Assembly (NCBI RefSeq): GCF_959029255.1 | Contig: NZ_CAUFUE010000025.1 | Location: 10,776-74,775, forward strand | Reading direction: 5' to 3' | From: an uncultured Bacteroides sp. | GTDB lineage: Bacteria > Bacteroidota > Bacteroidia > Bacteroidales > Bacteroidaceae | DNA: 64,000 nt | In this document: positions 17,327 to 26,241 of the stretch, one piece after another | How positions within the stretch are numbered: the stretch's first letter is position 1 | Layout: the number at the start of each line of letters is the position of its first letter | Made by a program: the position numbers and the translations under genes | Notes under the pieces: generated by a model | What the model was told of the DNA's origin: nothing | Seen by the model: only the letters and a program-made list of their open reading frames with translations | Databases searched by the model: none

Positions 17327-18079
17327 TCATTCTCCCGCTTCTTTCTTTATCCAATCAAACCCACGAGCTTCAATCTCCTTTGCCAGTTCAGGGCCACCCG
17401 TCTTTACAATACGACCACCAAGCAATACATGTACATGATCAGGCTTCAGATAGTCCAGCAAACGCTGGTAGTGGGTGATAACCATTGCGCTGGTTTGGGG
17501 AGTCTTCAGTTTATTGAAGCCATCGGCTACAATGCGCAAAGCATCTACATCAAGACCGGAGTCTGTTTCATCCAGAATGGCAAAACTAGGTTCAAGCATA
17601 GCCATCTGGAAGATTTCATTACGCTTCTTCTCACCACCGCTGAAGCCTTCGTTCACACTACGGTTGGCAAGTTTATTATCCAATTCCACGATAGCACGCT
17701 TTTCGCGCATCAACTTCAAGAACTCACTGGCAGACAAGGCGGGAAGATGGCGATACTTACGTTGTTCGTTCACTGCGGCACGCATGAAATTCACCATTGA
17801 AACACCCGGAATTTCCACCGGCGCCTGGAATGAAAGGAAAATCCCCTCGTGAGCACGGTCTTCAGGGCTCATGGCAAGCAAATCCTTACCGTTGAAGGTA
17901 ACCGTACCACGCGTCACTTCGTATGCAGGATGTCCCACCAAGACATTACTCAATGTACTCTTTCCGGCACCATTCTGTCCCATCAACGCATGTACCTCGC
18001 CATCGCGAATGGTCAGATTGATACCTTTCAATATTTCTTTGCCATTGATACTGGCATGCAGGTCTTTTATCTCTAACAT
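17327..18079 (-). CDS. sufC: SufC, ABC-type ATPase of Fe-S assembly
   Basis: 250 residues, the standard length. It is a soluble ABC ATPase that drives conformational change in SufBD. Walker A is GQNGAGKS (about 34-41), the signature is FSGGEKKRNEI (about 144-154) and Walker B is AILDETDSGLD (about 169-179), with a switch His in VITHYQRLLDYL. The SufC-specific EIFLSFQ-like Q-loop region reads GIFLSFQAPVEIPG. It lies between the TTTACGA hairpin that follows sufB and the GxxExxY cassette. Confidence 0.97.
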   Translation of the reverse strand: MLEIKDLHASINGKEILKGINLTIRDGEVHALMGQNGAGKSTLSNVLVGHPAYEVTRGTVTFNGKDLLAMSPEDRAHEGIFLSFQAPVEIPGVSMVNFMRAAVNEQRKYRHLPALSASEFLKLMREKRAIVELDNKLANRSVNEGFSGGEKKRNEIFQMAMLEPSFAILDETDSGLDVDALRIVADGFNKLKTPQTSAMVITHYQRLLDYLKPDHVHVLLGGRIVKTGGPELAKEIEARGFDWIKKEAGE

Positions 18080-18084
18080 CTCTA

Positions 18085-18199
18085 TATTTACGATTTAATA
18101 ATTTACGATTTACGATTAATATTACTCCTGATACAGACAACTTACCTATTTACAATCATATTTCAATCGTAAATCGTAAATCGTCTAATCGTCTAATCA
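18085..18199. repeat. Hairpin with TTTACGA-word arms between sufB and sufC
   Basis: One arm (about 18089-18118) repeats TTTACGATT words. The other (about 18162-18199) repeats its complement as CGTAAATCGTAAATCG and then GTCTAATCGTCTAATC. The intervening 45 bp is AT-rich. On the minus strand the array begins with the sufB stop codon (TGA, 18197-18199). The stem is imperfect because word number differs between arms. Confidence 0.75.
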
Positions 18200-19651
18200 C
18201 CCCACGCTTCCTTCCAGCGAAATAGCCAGCAATTTCTGCGCTTCAACAGCAAACTCCATCGGAAGTTTGTTCAGCACTTCCTTGGCATAACCGTTCACTA
18301 TCAAACCTACGGCATCTTCCGTAGAAATGCCACGCTGATTGCAGTAGAATATCTGGTCTTCACTAATCTTGCTGGTAGTGGCTTCATGTTCCACAATGGC
18401 CGTTTCGTTATGGATATCCATATAGGGAAAAGTATGCGCGCCACACTTATCACCCAGCAACAAAGAGTCACACTGGCTATAATTACGGGCATTGTCCGCC
18501 TTCTGGGCTACACGCACCAAACCACGATATGAGTTTTCACTTCGTCCCGCCGAAATACCCTTGCTGACAATAGTGCTACGGGTATTCTTTCCAAGATGTA
18601 TCATCTTTGTACCGGTATCAGCCTGCTGATAATTGTTGGTTACGGCTACGCTATAGAATTCCGCCGTCGAATTATCACCGGCAAGGATACAAGACGGATA
18701 CTTCCATGTAATGGCAGAACCGGTCTCCACCTGCGTCCAGGAAAGTTTACTGTTCACGCCTTTGCAATGACCACGTTTCGTCACAAAGTTGTAAACACCA
18801 CCCTTGCCTTCGGCATCACCCGGATACCAGTTCTGAACGGTACTATACTTCACTTCGGCACGGTCGTGTACCACAATCTCCACGATAGCGGCATGCAACT
18901 GGTTCTCATCACGCATCGGAGCCGTACAGCCTTCCAGATAGGAAACATACGAATCATCATCCGCTACAATCAACGTTCTTTCAAACTGCCCCGTATTGCG
19001 GGCATTGATACGGAAATAAGTAGACAACTCCATCGGGCAACGTACCCCCTTCGGAATATAAACGAAAGAGCCATCGGAGAATACCGCCGAGTTTAGTGCG
19101 GCAAAGAAATTATCGCGATAACCTACCACCGAACCGAGATACTTCTGCACCAGGTCAGGATGTTCGCGCACCGCTTCGCTGAACGAGCAGAAGATAATCC
19201 CCTTCTCCATCAACGTCTCCTTGAAAGTAGTCTTCACCGACACAGAGTCCATAACCGCATCCACAGCCATACCGCTCAACGCCATCTGTTCCTCCAAAGG
19301 AATACCCAGCTTATTGAAAGTTTTCACCAACTCCGGGTCTACCTCATCCATACTCTTCGGTCCGTCTTTCTTCTTCGTAGGGTCGGCATAGTATGAAATA
19401 GACTGATAGTCAATCTCAGGAATACGGAGATGCGCCCATGTAGGCATTTCCAGCGTCAGCCAATGGCGATACGCTTTCAGACGGAACTCCAACAGCCACT
19501 CCGGCTCGTTCTTTTTCTCGGAGATAAGCCGCACCACATCTTCATTCAGCCCACGCTCAATGATATCAGTATGCACATCGGTGGTAAAGCCGTACTTGTA
19601 CTTCTCCTGAGTGAGTTCCTTTACATATTTATTGGGTTCTTCTTGTTGCAT
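18197..19651 (-). CDS. sufB: SufB, Fe-S scaffold subunit
   Basis: 484 residues, the usual size. SufB is the main scaffold on which the SufBCD complex assembles iron-sulfur clusters. Family segments are clear: IPKGVRCPMELSTYFRIN, YLEGCTAPMRDENQLHAAIVE and STVQNWYPGDAEGKGGVYNFVTKRG in outline. Near the end, CGAHTFPYMDIHNETAIVEHEATTSKI contains the catalytic-interface Cys/Glu/His region. First of the suf genes, 40 bp after cvpA. Its TGA stop is the first codon of the downstream repeat array. Confidence 0.97.
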   Translation of the reverse strand: MQQEEPNKYVKELTQEKYKYGFTTDVHTDIIERGLNEDVVRLISEKKNEPEWLLEFRLKAYRHWLTLEMPTWAHLRIPEIDYQSISYYADPTKKKDGPKSMDEVDPELVKTFNKLGIPLEEQMALSGMAVDAVMDSVSVKTTFKETLMEKGIIFCSFSEAVREHPDLVQKYLGSVVGYRDNFFAALNSAVFSDGSFVYIPKGVRCPMELSTYFRINARNTGQFERTLIVADDDSYVSYLEGCTAPMRDENQLHAAIVEIVVHDRAEVKYSTVQNWYPGDAEGKGGVYNFVTKRGHCKGVNSKLSWTQVETGSAITWKYPSCILAGDNSTAEFYSVAVTNNYQQADTGTKMIHLGKNTRSTIVSKGISAGRSENSYRGLVRVAQKADNARNYSQCDSLLLGDKCGAHTFPYMDIHNETAIVEHEATTSKISEDQIFYCNQRGISTEDAVGLIVNGYAKEVLNKLPMEFAVEAQKLLAISLEGSVG

Positions 19652-19654
19652 TAT

Positions 19655-19693
19655 TTCTATAATTACAAATTATAAATTACGAGTTACGCATTC
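19655..19693. repeat. Single-arm AATTACAA/AATTACGA word array after cvpA
   Basis: Directly after the cvpA stop (minus-strand TGA, 19692-19694) come four degenerate heptamers of the type GTAACTC, GTAATTT, ATAATTT and GTAATTA. No complementary arm is visible, so this may be a decayed or half element. It resembles the hairpin arms at the other junctions in word length and position. Confidence 0.5.
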
Positions 19694-20204
19694 AATCCAC
19701 ATTTCCATTTACAATCTGTTCCGTAACAGCCTTCGCCGCAGGAAAGAATATCCCGGCAAATGATTCTATATGATAATATAACACAGACTCCTTCTTTTTT
19801 GTTTCACTAATCATCTTGTTGTCGGAGTCCACAAACTCGATGACACTTATCAACAAACTCACCAGCAAAAGGAATTTCAACGCTCCGAGCCCGGCTCCCA
19901 GCATACGGTTCAGCCAGCCCAGCGAAATCGCCTCCATCGCTTTCGTCAACAATGCAGCTATCAGCGCAAAAGCAAGCGGCACAGCTATCCAGATGGCGAT
20001 GAACGCCAACACCTGTGCCAGTGTCATAGAATCGGTAACCTTAGAAAACACCTTCTCGGCAACAGACGCATACAATGCCTTTGCCGCCAGCAAGCCGACA
20101 ATCAGTCCCAACAAGGAAGCCAACTGCTTAATGAAGCCTTTCATAAAGCCAAGTACAGCTCCTGCACCGATTGCAGCTAATATGATGATATCTATGATTG
20201 CCAT
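19692..20204 (-). CDS. CvpA family membrane protein
   Basis: 170 residues from the ATG at 20204. The in-frame ATG at 20243 is rejected because its extra 13 residues are encoded by the upstream repeat. Four membrane helices are visible (about 3-21, 27-45, 60-80 and 98-118), with the CvpA-type start IIDIIILAAIGAGAVLGFMKG and a short soluble tail. CvpA in E. coli is tied to colicin V production and envelope stress tolerance; the biochemical role is unknown. It lies between infB and sufB on the same strand. Confidence 0.85.
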   Translation of the reverse strand: MAIIDIIILAAIGAGAVLGFMKGFIKQLASLLGLIVGLLAAKALYASVAEKVFSKVTDSMTLAQVLAFIAIWIAVPLAFALIAALLTKAMEAISLGWLNRMLGAGLGALKFLLLVSLLISVIEFVDSDNKMISETKKKESVLYYHIESFAGIFFPAAKAVTEQIVNGNVD

Positions 20205-20209
20205 AATTA

Positions 20210-20334
20210 TATAAATTGACAATGGATAACTGATAATTGACAATTACTCTTATCATCAACCATCAATTATCCATCATTAAGTTTACATTATGGATAATTA
20301 TCAACTATCCATTATCAATTATCCCTTAAAGGGT
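20210..20334. repeat. ATAATTG/GGATAATT-word inverted array between infB and cvpA
   Basis: Words such as GATAATTGACAATTA on one side and CAATTATCCATCATTA and ATTATGGATAATTATC on the other can pair in several registers. On the minus strand the array starts right after the infB stop (TAA, 20326-20328) with GGGATAATTGATAATGG. It runs up to the cvpA start region and encodes the spurious N-terminal extension of the cvpA frame. Confidence 0.75.
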
Positions 20335-23300
20335 TTGTTTTACTTCCACTTCTTCGTAAGACTCGATGATATCGCCTACCTTGATGTCGTTGCAGTTTGT
20401 CAAGCTGATACCGCACTCGAAGTTGGTACCCACTTCCTTGACATCATCCTTGAAACGTTTCAAAGCATTGATATTGCCGGTAAAGATTACAATACCGTCG
20501 CGAATCAGACGAGCCTTGTCGCTGCGTTTCACCTTTCCGGTCTTCACCATGGCACCTGCCACAAGACCGACCTTGGTAATATTGAATACCTCGCGAACTT
20601 CGATAGTAGCCGTTACCTGTTCCTTCAAAGTCGGTGCCAACATACCTTCCATAGCAGCCTTCACCTCTTCTATCGCATCGTAAATGACGGAGTACTTGCG
20701 GATATCCACACCTTCCTGTTCCGCCAGTTTGGAGGCAGCACCCGAAGGACGAACCTGGAAGCCTACGATAATCGCATCCGAAGCGGCAGCCAGAGATACA
20801 TCCGATTCGGAAATAGCACCTACGCCCTTGTGGATAACGTTTACCTGTACCTGTTCGGTAGACAACTTAATCAACGAGTCACTCAATGCTTCCACAGAAC
20901 CGTCCACGTCACCCTTCACGATGATATTCAATTCATGGAAGTCACCCAATGCCAAGCGGCGGCCTACTTCATCGAGCGTCAACATCTTCTGCGTACGCAG
21001 ACCTTGTTCACGCTGCAACTGTTCACGCTTGTTGGCAATTTCACGCGCTTCCTGCTCGGTCTCGATAACGTGGAACGTGTCACCGGCAGCCGGAGCGCCG
21101 TTCAAGCCCAAAATCAAAGCCGGTTCCGAAGGACCCGCCTCTTTCATGCGCTGGTTACGTTCGTTGAACATCGCCTTTACCTTACCGTAGCTGGTACCTG
21201 CCAGTACGATATCGCCCATCTTCAATGTACCGTTGGACACCAGTACCGTAGCCACATAACCACGCCCCTTGTCCAAAGAAGACTCGATGACGGAACCGGT
21301 AGCACGGCGATTAGGATTTGCCTTCAAATCCAGCATCTCAGCTTCCAGCAATACTTTCTCCATCAAGTCGCTTACGCCAATACCTTTCTTGGCTGAAATA
21401 TCCTGAGACTGGTACTTACCACCCCATTCCTCAACGAGGAAGTTCATGGCAGCCAGTTCTTCTTTAATCTTATCAGCATTGGCGGTCGGCTTATCAATCT
21501 TATTGATGGCAAACACGATAGGAACACCGGCAGCCATTGCATGGTTGATAGCTTCCTTGGTTTGCGGCATCACATTGTCATCCGCAGCTACGATAATGAT
21601 AGCGATATCCGTTGCTTTCGCACCACGGGCACGCATAGCGGTAAACGCCTCATGTCCCGGAGTATCGAGGAACGTAATCTTACGTCCGTCTTCCAACGTC
21701 ACGTGATAGGCACCGATGTGCTGTGTGATACCACCGGCCTCACCGGCAATTACATTAGCCTTACGGATATAGTCGAGCAATGAAGTCTTACCGTGGTCTA
21801 CGTGACCCATCACCGTCACAATCGGAGCGCGATGTTCCAAATCTTCTTCAGCATCCTCTTCCTCAACGATAGCCTGGGCAACTTCCGCACTCACATATTC
21901 CGTCTTGAAACCGAACTCTTCCGCTACCAGATTGATAGTTTCAGCATCCAGACGCTGGTTGATGGAAACCATCATACCGATGCTCATACAAGTAGCAATT
22001 ACCTGCGTAACGGAAATATCCATCATGCTTGCCAACTCGTTGGCAGTCACAAATTCCGTAAGCTTCAGCACCTTGCTTTCCGCCATTTCCTGGTCTTCCA
22101 GCTCCTGCATGCGGCTCGAAGCCAGGTCGCGCTTGTCTTTACGATACTTGGCGCCTTTGTTCTTACCCTTGGAGGTGAGGCGTGCAAGTGTTTCTTTTAC
22201 CTGCTTTGCTACATCCTCCTCGCTTACTTCCTGCTTGATGACAGGTTTCTTGAAGCGGTCTTTATTCCTGTTATTGTTCTTGCCGCCACCTTGCTGGTTA
22301 TTGTTACCGCCACCTTGCTGGTTGCCGCCATTGTTATTTCTCGGACGGTCGTTACCACCACGCTGGAAGTTGGAAGCATTGTTGATATCCACCTTCTCCT
22401 TGTTGATACGTACGCGCTTCTTCTTGGCGTTAGGATCATTGGCATCCTTGGCGTCTTTCGACTTATTGTCATCGCGGCGGATTTCCTTGATAATGGCTTC
22501 TTTCATCAGCTTCTTCTGATCCTGACGCTGCTTCTCCTTCTCTTCGCGCTCCTTGCGTTTCTCTTCTTTCGATTTCTTCTTGGGGCGTGTAGACTGGTTC
22601 AATGCAGCAAGGTCTATCTGTCCGATGACATTAATCTTCGAAACAAACTCAGGCTGATGTATCTTGAATATTTCATCACTTTCTTTCACTTCTTTTTCCG
22701 CCGGAGTTTCTACATTTTCTGCCGGAGCAGCCTTTTTTTCCATTTCTTTCGCCACTTCAGCTTTCTCGGCAACTACAGGAGCCGGTTCTTCCTTGACAAC
22801 AGGCTTTGCCGGTGCCGGTGCAGGAGTTGGGGCAGGTGCAGGAGTTGGTTCCGGTTCCGCCTTCGGCTGAGGTTTGGGTGCGGGTGCCGGTGCAGGAGCC
22901 GGTTCGGGTTGCTGTACAGGCGCAGGCTGCTGGACAGGTTCCGGCTTCGGAGCCTCAACGGCTACCGGTGCAGGTTCTTCCACTTTCTTTTCCTCTACCA
23001 CTACTTTTTCAGGTTCAACTTCTTTCTCCTTCTCTACAGAAGGCTTGCGATTCAGCTTATCCAAATCTATTTTGCCTACAGGCTTAAACTTCGGACGCGC
23101 ATCTTCGGGGATAACCGTCTTCACGACCTCTTCGGTCTTCGGTTTCTCCTGCGTTTCCTTATAACCGTCAATAGACACGGACGCCTTATTGCGGTCCTTA
23201 CTCTGCCGTTCCTGAATAAAGCGTTCTGTTTTCAATTTCAGGTCCTTATCCGTACTGAACTCTTTCACAAGTAAGTTATACTGCTCATCGGTAATTTTCG

Positions 23301-23406
23301 TATTAGGGTTTGCCTCTACAACAAAACCCTTCTTCTGCAAGAACTCGACTACCGTCGTGATTCCCACATTCAAATCTCTCGTAATTTTATTTAACCTTAT
23401 CGACAT
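20326..23406 (-). CDS. infB: Translation initiation factor IF-2
   Basis: 1026 residues, longer than E. coli IF-2 (890) because of an extended N-terminal region. Residues of about 1-50 form the IF2_N domain. Residues of about 75-250 are Pro/Ala/Glu/Lys low complexity. An Asn/Gly/Gln-rich stretch (about 350-380) precedes a second IF2_N-type domain. The GTPase domain starts near residue 530 with GHVDHGKTS, DTPGHEAF and NKIDKP. The C-terminal half holds domains II-IV. It places initiator tRNA on the 30S subunit. It lies 66 bp after nusA in the rimP transcript. Confidence 0.98.
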   Translation of the reverse strand: MSIRLNKITRDLNVGITTVVEFLQKKGFVVEANPNTKITDEQYNLLVKEFSTDKDLKLKTERFIQERQSKDRNKASVSIDGYKETQEKPKTEEVVKTVIPEDARPKFKPVGKIDLDKLNRKPSVEKEKEVEPEKVVVEEKKVEEPAPVAVEAPKPEPVQQPAPVQQPEPAPAPAPAPKPQPKAEPEPTPAPAPTPAPAPAKPVVKEEPAPVVAEKAEVAKEMEKKAAPAENVETPAEKEVKESDEIFKIHQPEFVSKINVIGQIDLAALNQSTRPKKKSKEEKRKEREEKEKQRQDQKKLMKEAIIKEIRRDDNKSKDAKDANDPNAKKKRVRINKEKVDINNASNFQRGGNDRPRNNNGGNQQGGGNNNQQGGGKNNNRNKDRFKKPVIKQEVSEEDVAKQVKETLARLTSKGKNKGAKYRKDKRDLASSRMQELEDQEMAESKVLKLTEFVTANELASMMDISVTQVIATCMSIGMMVSINQRLDAETINLVAEEFGFKTEYVSAEVAQAIVEEEDAEEDLEHRAPIVTVMGHVDHGKTSLLDYIRKANVIAGEAGGITQHIGAYHVTLEDGRKITFLDTPGHEAFTAMRARGAKATDIAIIIVAADDNVMPQTKEAINHAMAAGVPIVFAINKIDKPTANADKIKEELAAMNFLVEEWGGKYQSQDISAKKGIGVSDLMEKVLLEAEMLDLKANPNRRATGSVIESSLDKGRGYVATVLVSNGTLKMGDIVLAGTSYGKVKAMFNERNQRMKEAGPSEPALILGLNGAPAAGDTFHVIETEQEAREIANKREQLQREQGLRTQKMLTLDEVGRRLALGDFHELNIIVKGDVDGSVEALSDSLIKLSTEQVQVNVIHKGVGAISESDVSLAAASDAIIVGFQVRPSGAASKLAEQEGVDIRKYSVIYDAIEEVKAAMEGMLAPTLKEQVTATIEVREVFNITKVGLVAGAMVKTGKVKRSDKARLIRDGIVIFTGNINALKRFKDDVKEVGTNFECGISLTNCNDIKVGDIIESYEEVEVKQTL

Positions 23407-23471
23407 ACTTTAATTTTAATGAATAATAGAGAAAGAAGCGGAAAAGAATGTTTAATGATTAATGTCCGGCA

Positions 23472-24746
23472 TTATTCATTAGCTTCGTTCTCTTCTTCAA
23501 ACTCCGATTTCAAAATGCGTAATACTTCGTCCACCGTTTCTTCTTCAAGGTCCGTTTTTTCAACCAACAACTCACGGGGAGCATTCAACACGGCCTTGGC
23601 GGTATCAATACCGATAGCCTTGATTGCGTCGATTACCCAACCGTCAATCTCATCACGGAATTCATCGAGGTAGATATCTTCGTCTTCTACCGCCTGATCC
23701 AATTCACGGAACACATCGATGGTGTACTCAGTCAACATACTGGCAAGCTTGATATTCAAACCTCCTTTACCGATAGCCAGCGATACCTCTTCCGGTTTCA
23801 GGAAAACTTCAGCCTTGTGTTCTTCTTCGTTGAGACGGATAGAAGATATCTTGGCAGGGCTGAGGGCGCGCTGTATAAACAACTGGATATTCGACGTATA
23901 GTTGATGACGTCTATATTCTCGTTGCGAAGCTCGCGGACAATACCATGAATACGGCTACCTTTCACACCCACGCAAGCACCTACCGGGTCTATACGGTCA
24001 TCGTAAGACTCTACGGCAATCTTGGCACGTTCACCGGGGATACGGGCAATCTTCTTGATGGTAATCAGTCCGTCATTGATTTCGGGCACTTCCATTTCGA
24101 ACAGGCGTTGCAAGAACACGGGCGACGTACGGCTCAGGATAATCTTCGGATTATTGTTCTTGTTGTCCACGCGAGCCACTACGGCGCGGGCAGTCTCACC
24201 TTTGCGGTAGAAGTCACTCGGTATTTGTTCGGTTTTGGGCAGCAACAGTTCATTGCCTTCGTCATCGAGCAGCAGCATTTCCTTCTTCCAAATCTGGTAA
24301 ACTTCCGCATTGATGATGGTACCCACTTTATCAATATACTTATTATAAATACTGTCTTTCTCCAGTTCCAAAATCTTAGAGGCCAGCGTCTGGCGTAAGT
24401 TCAGGATGGCACGGCGGCCAAAGTTCGCGAAGATTACCTCGTCCGTCACTTCTTCACCCACTTCATACGAAGCGTCAATCTTCTGTGCCTCGGACAATGC
24501 AATCTGCAAATTCGGATTTTCCAAATCCTCATCCTCTACTACTTCACGGTTACGCCATATCTCGAAGTCCCCCTTGTCCGGGTTCACGATTACGTCGTAA
24601 TTCTCATCGGTGCCAAACATCTTCGCAATCACACTACGGAATGACTCTTCGAGCACACTCACCATAGTGGTTCTATCGATATTCTTCAGTTCTTTAAATT
24701 CCGAAAAGGTATCTATCAAGCTGATAGTTTCTTCTTTCTTGGCCAT
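23472..24746 (-). CDS. nusA: Transcription factor NusA
   Basis: 424 residues. The N-terminal RNA polymerase-binding domain (about 1-130), the S1 domain (about 135-200) and two KH domains (about 205-345, with GACVGVKGSRIHGI and LAIGKGGLNIKLAS) are present. It is shorter than E. coli NusA (495): only an acidic tail of about 75 residues follows the KH domains, so the two AR repeats are absent or rudimentary, as usual outside Proteobacteria. It controls pausing, termination and antitermination. Five bp after rimP, so coupled. Confidence 0.97.
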   Translation of the reverse strand: MAKKEETISLIDTFSEFKELKNIDRTTMVSVLEESFRSVIAKMFGTDENYDVIVNPDKGDFEIWRNREVVEDEDLENPNLQIALSEAQKIDASYEVGEEVTDEVIFANFGRRAILNLRQTLASKILELEKDSIYNKYIDKVGTIINAEVYQIWKKEMLLLDDEGNELLLPKTEQIPSDFYRKGETARAVVARVDNKNNNPKIILSRTSPVFLQRLFEMEVPEINDGLITIKKIARIPGERAKIAVESYDDRIDPVGACVGVKGSRIHGIVRELRNENIDVINYTSNIQLFIQRALSPAKISSIRLNEEEHKAEVFLKPEEVSLAIGKGGLNIKLASMLTEYTIDVFRELDQAVEDEDIYLDEFRDEIDGWVIDAIKAIGIDTAKAVLNAPRELLVEKTDLEEETVDEVLRILKSEFEEENEANE

Positions 24747-24751
24747 AAGTC

Positions 24752-25219
24752 TTATTTAAAACTGATTAAGTATTTAGTATATTTTATCTCTTCGTATGAA
24801 AATTTCAGGTCTTCGTCCACCAACTTAGGACGCTTGGCGCCTTCTTCCTTCACTTTCTTCTGGACAGTCACCACGAACTGTTGCCCGTCGGCTTCCTTCA
24901 GCACTCCGGCAAGTTTGCGCCCGTCTTTCGTCAGCACTTCCACTTCCTTGCCCACATGGTTGATGTACTGCTGCAATACCTTGAACGGCTGTCCGATACC
25001 GGCAGACCCGACTTCAAGTTCATAATCCTCATCCTCACGACTCAACCGGGACTCGATGAAGCGGCTCAGCTCCACGCAATCCTCAATCCAAACACCGTCT
25101 TTGTGGTCTATTTCAACCACAATTTTGTCATCCGGGCTGATTATTACCTCCACCAGGAAGTAGTCTTTACCTTCCAGCCACTCGTCTACAATCTGACAAA
25201 CAGTTTTCTTTTCTATCAT
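24752..25219 (-). CDS. rimP: Ribosome maturation factor RimP
   Basis: 155 residues, the usual family length. The first domain (about 1-80) contains VDEWLEGKDYFLVEVIISPDDKIVVEID in outline, with DCVELSRFIESRL marking the RimP signature. The second SH3-like domain (about 85-155) includes VGSAGIGQPFK and GRKLAGVLKEADG. It aids 30S subunit maturation. It is the first gene of the rimP-nusA-infB transcript and is preceded by a canonical promoter. Confidence 0.96.
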   Translation of the reverse strand: MIEKKTVCQIVDEWLEGKDYFLVEVIISPDDKIVVEIDHKDGVWIEDCVELSRFIESRLSREDEDYELEVGSAGIGQPFKVLQQYINHVGKEVEVLTKDGRKLAGVLKEADGQQFVVTVQKKVKEEGAKRPKLVDEDLKFSYEEIKYTKYLISFK

Positions 25220-25285
25220 AGATTAACCATTAAGAATGAAAAAGAGGAGCTTAATTGCCCCTCCACCTTTCATCCATTTCGACTG

Positions 25286-25316
25286 CAAAGATATAAATAA
25301 TCTGTTCGACTACAAA
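25286..25316 (-). promoter_or_regulatory. Housekeeping promoter of rimP-nusA-infB
   Basis: On the minus strand TTTG (25313-25316), exactly 19 nt, then TATCTTTG (25286-25293). This is a perfect match to the Bacteroides primary sigma promoter. It lies 67 bp before the rimP ATG and is the only good promoter seen for the nine-gene co-directional run ending at sufS. Confidence 0.85.
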
Positions 25317-25429
25317 ATATTAGATAAGAAAAAGATTGATTTAACGGCAAAACGCCCAGATACTTTGACTTTGACTAAAAATCTTCCTATTTTTATTGAA
25401 TATAATAAGCTGAAGTTCCGCATGTCCAG

Positions 25430-25862
25430 TATGGGTTTATAAATGGGAATTTACCGGCGTAGCGCCGGAACAAAGTTTCCCTTCGGATGATGGCGCAACT
25501 GATATAAATGCAACTGGTGATTTTTCTTTCACCACAGAGGACACAGAGGTCACAGAGGTTTTAATTTTTTCGACGCGGATTGGGCGGATTAAGCGGATTT
25601 TAATTTTTCAGACGCAGATGACACAGATGACGCAGATTCTTTTAGTAGTAGCAACAAAGTAAAAAATCAACTTAATCAGCTTAATCCGCTAAATCCGCGT
25701 CGAAAAAATCAAAGACACAGCGCAGCCTTAAAATCTGCGTCATCCGTTTAACTTATTTAACAGAAGTTACTTGTGCAAAAACTTGCGCAGGTCTTAGAAT
25801 TCCGCGTCTGAAAATACCCCATTCGAAAGGAAACCCTGCTCCGGCGCTACGCCGGTAAATTA
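25430..25862. repeat. Nested composite of three inverted-repeat families
   Basis: The outer pair is TTTACCGGCGTAGCGCCGGA (about 25452-25471) with its complement near 25840-25859. The middle pair is CAGACGCAGATGAC-type words (about 25609-25636) with AATCTGCGTCATCCG near 25731-25746. The inner pair is CGACGCGGATT plus GCGGATTAA words (about 25571-25600) with the complement at about 25675-25703. CACAGAGG words also occur near 25542-25559. No gene lies in 25220-26241. The left edge carries GTTTATAAATGGGAA, the reverse of the flank at 8885-8900. Confidence 0.75.
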
Positions 25863-26004
25863 TCATTTTTCTTCCTCTGCATGAACTAGCGAAACTTGAA
25901 TAATAAATTCCAAATCCGGTAGAATAAGCAACCAATGATTTCATTTATATTTTTCACCTCGCTTTCTTTTCATCAAATATACAAAACAGAGAAGCATTTT
26001 CCCA

Positions 26005-26115
26005 TATCACCTCCATAACATCTCCATAGCAACTCCAATACAACTCCAATACAACTCCAATGCAACTCCAATATATATGATTGGAGAAGCTATGGAGAAG
26101 CAATGGAGAAACTAC
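26005..26115. repeat. Hairpin with CTCCAATACAA-word arms
   Basis: The left arm is six or seven roughly 11-bp words (ACATCTCCATAG, CAACTCCAATA). The right arm after 26078 reads TTGGAGAAGCTATGGAGAAGC, its complement. The apex is ATATATATG. It sits 130 bp upstream of the decayed TPR/HTH gene. No ORF or promoter is assigned within it. Confidence 0.7.
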
Positions 26116-26241
26116 GATAAAAGTAGGGAATAAGTAGAGAGAAATATACTCATTATATAATTTGTCACAGATGAAACCATCCTTTTGGCTTTCTATTCTA
26201 AAGTTTTTCATACATTTGTGACCGTCATTTATTTACACACG

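Noticed and set aside
19655..19693. Terminator for cvpA
   Set aside because: AT-rich word array with no complementary arm, so no stable stem is seen.
20290..21396. 368-codon plus-strand frame opposite the infB 3' half
   Set aside because: Antisense to conserved IF-2 domains; begins in a repeat array and has no recognisable domain.
21793..23274. 493-codon plus-strand frame opposite infB
   Set aside because: It is antisense to the well-conserved infB and its protein is low-complexity Arg/Phe/Leu, as expected of the complement of Pro/Ala/Glu-rich coding sequence.
25236..25442. 68-codon plus-strand frame upstream of rimP
   Set aside because: It runs through the rimP promoter and into the repeat cluster.
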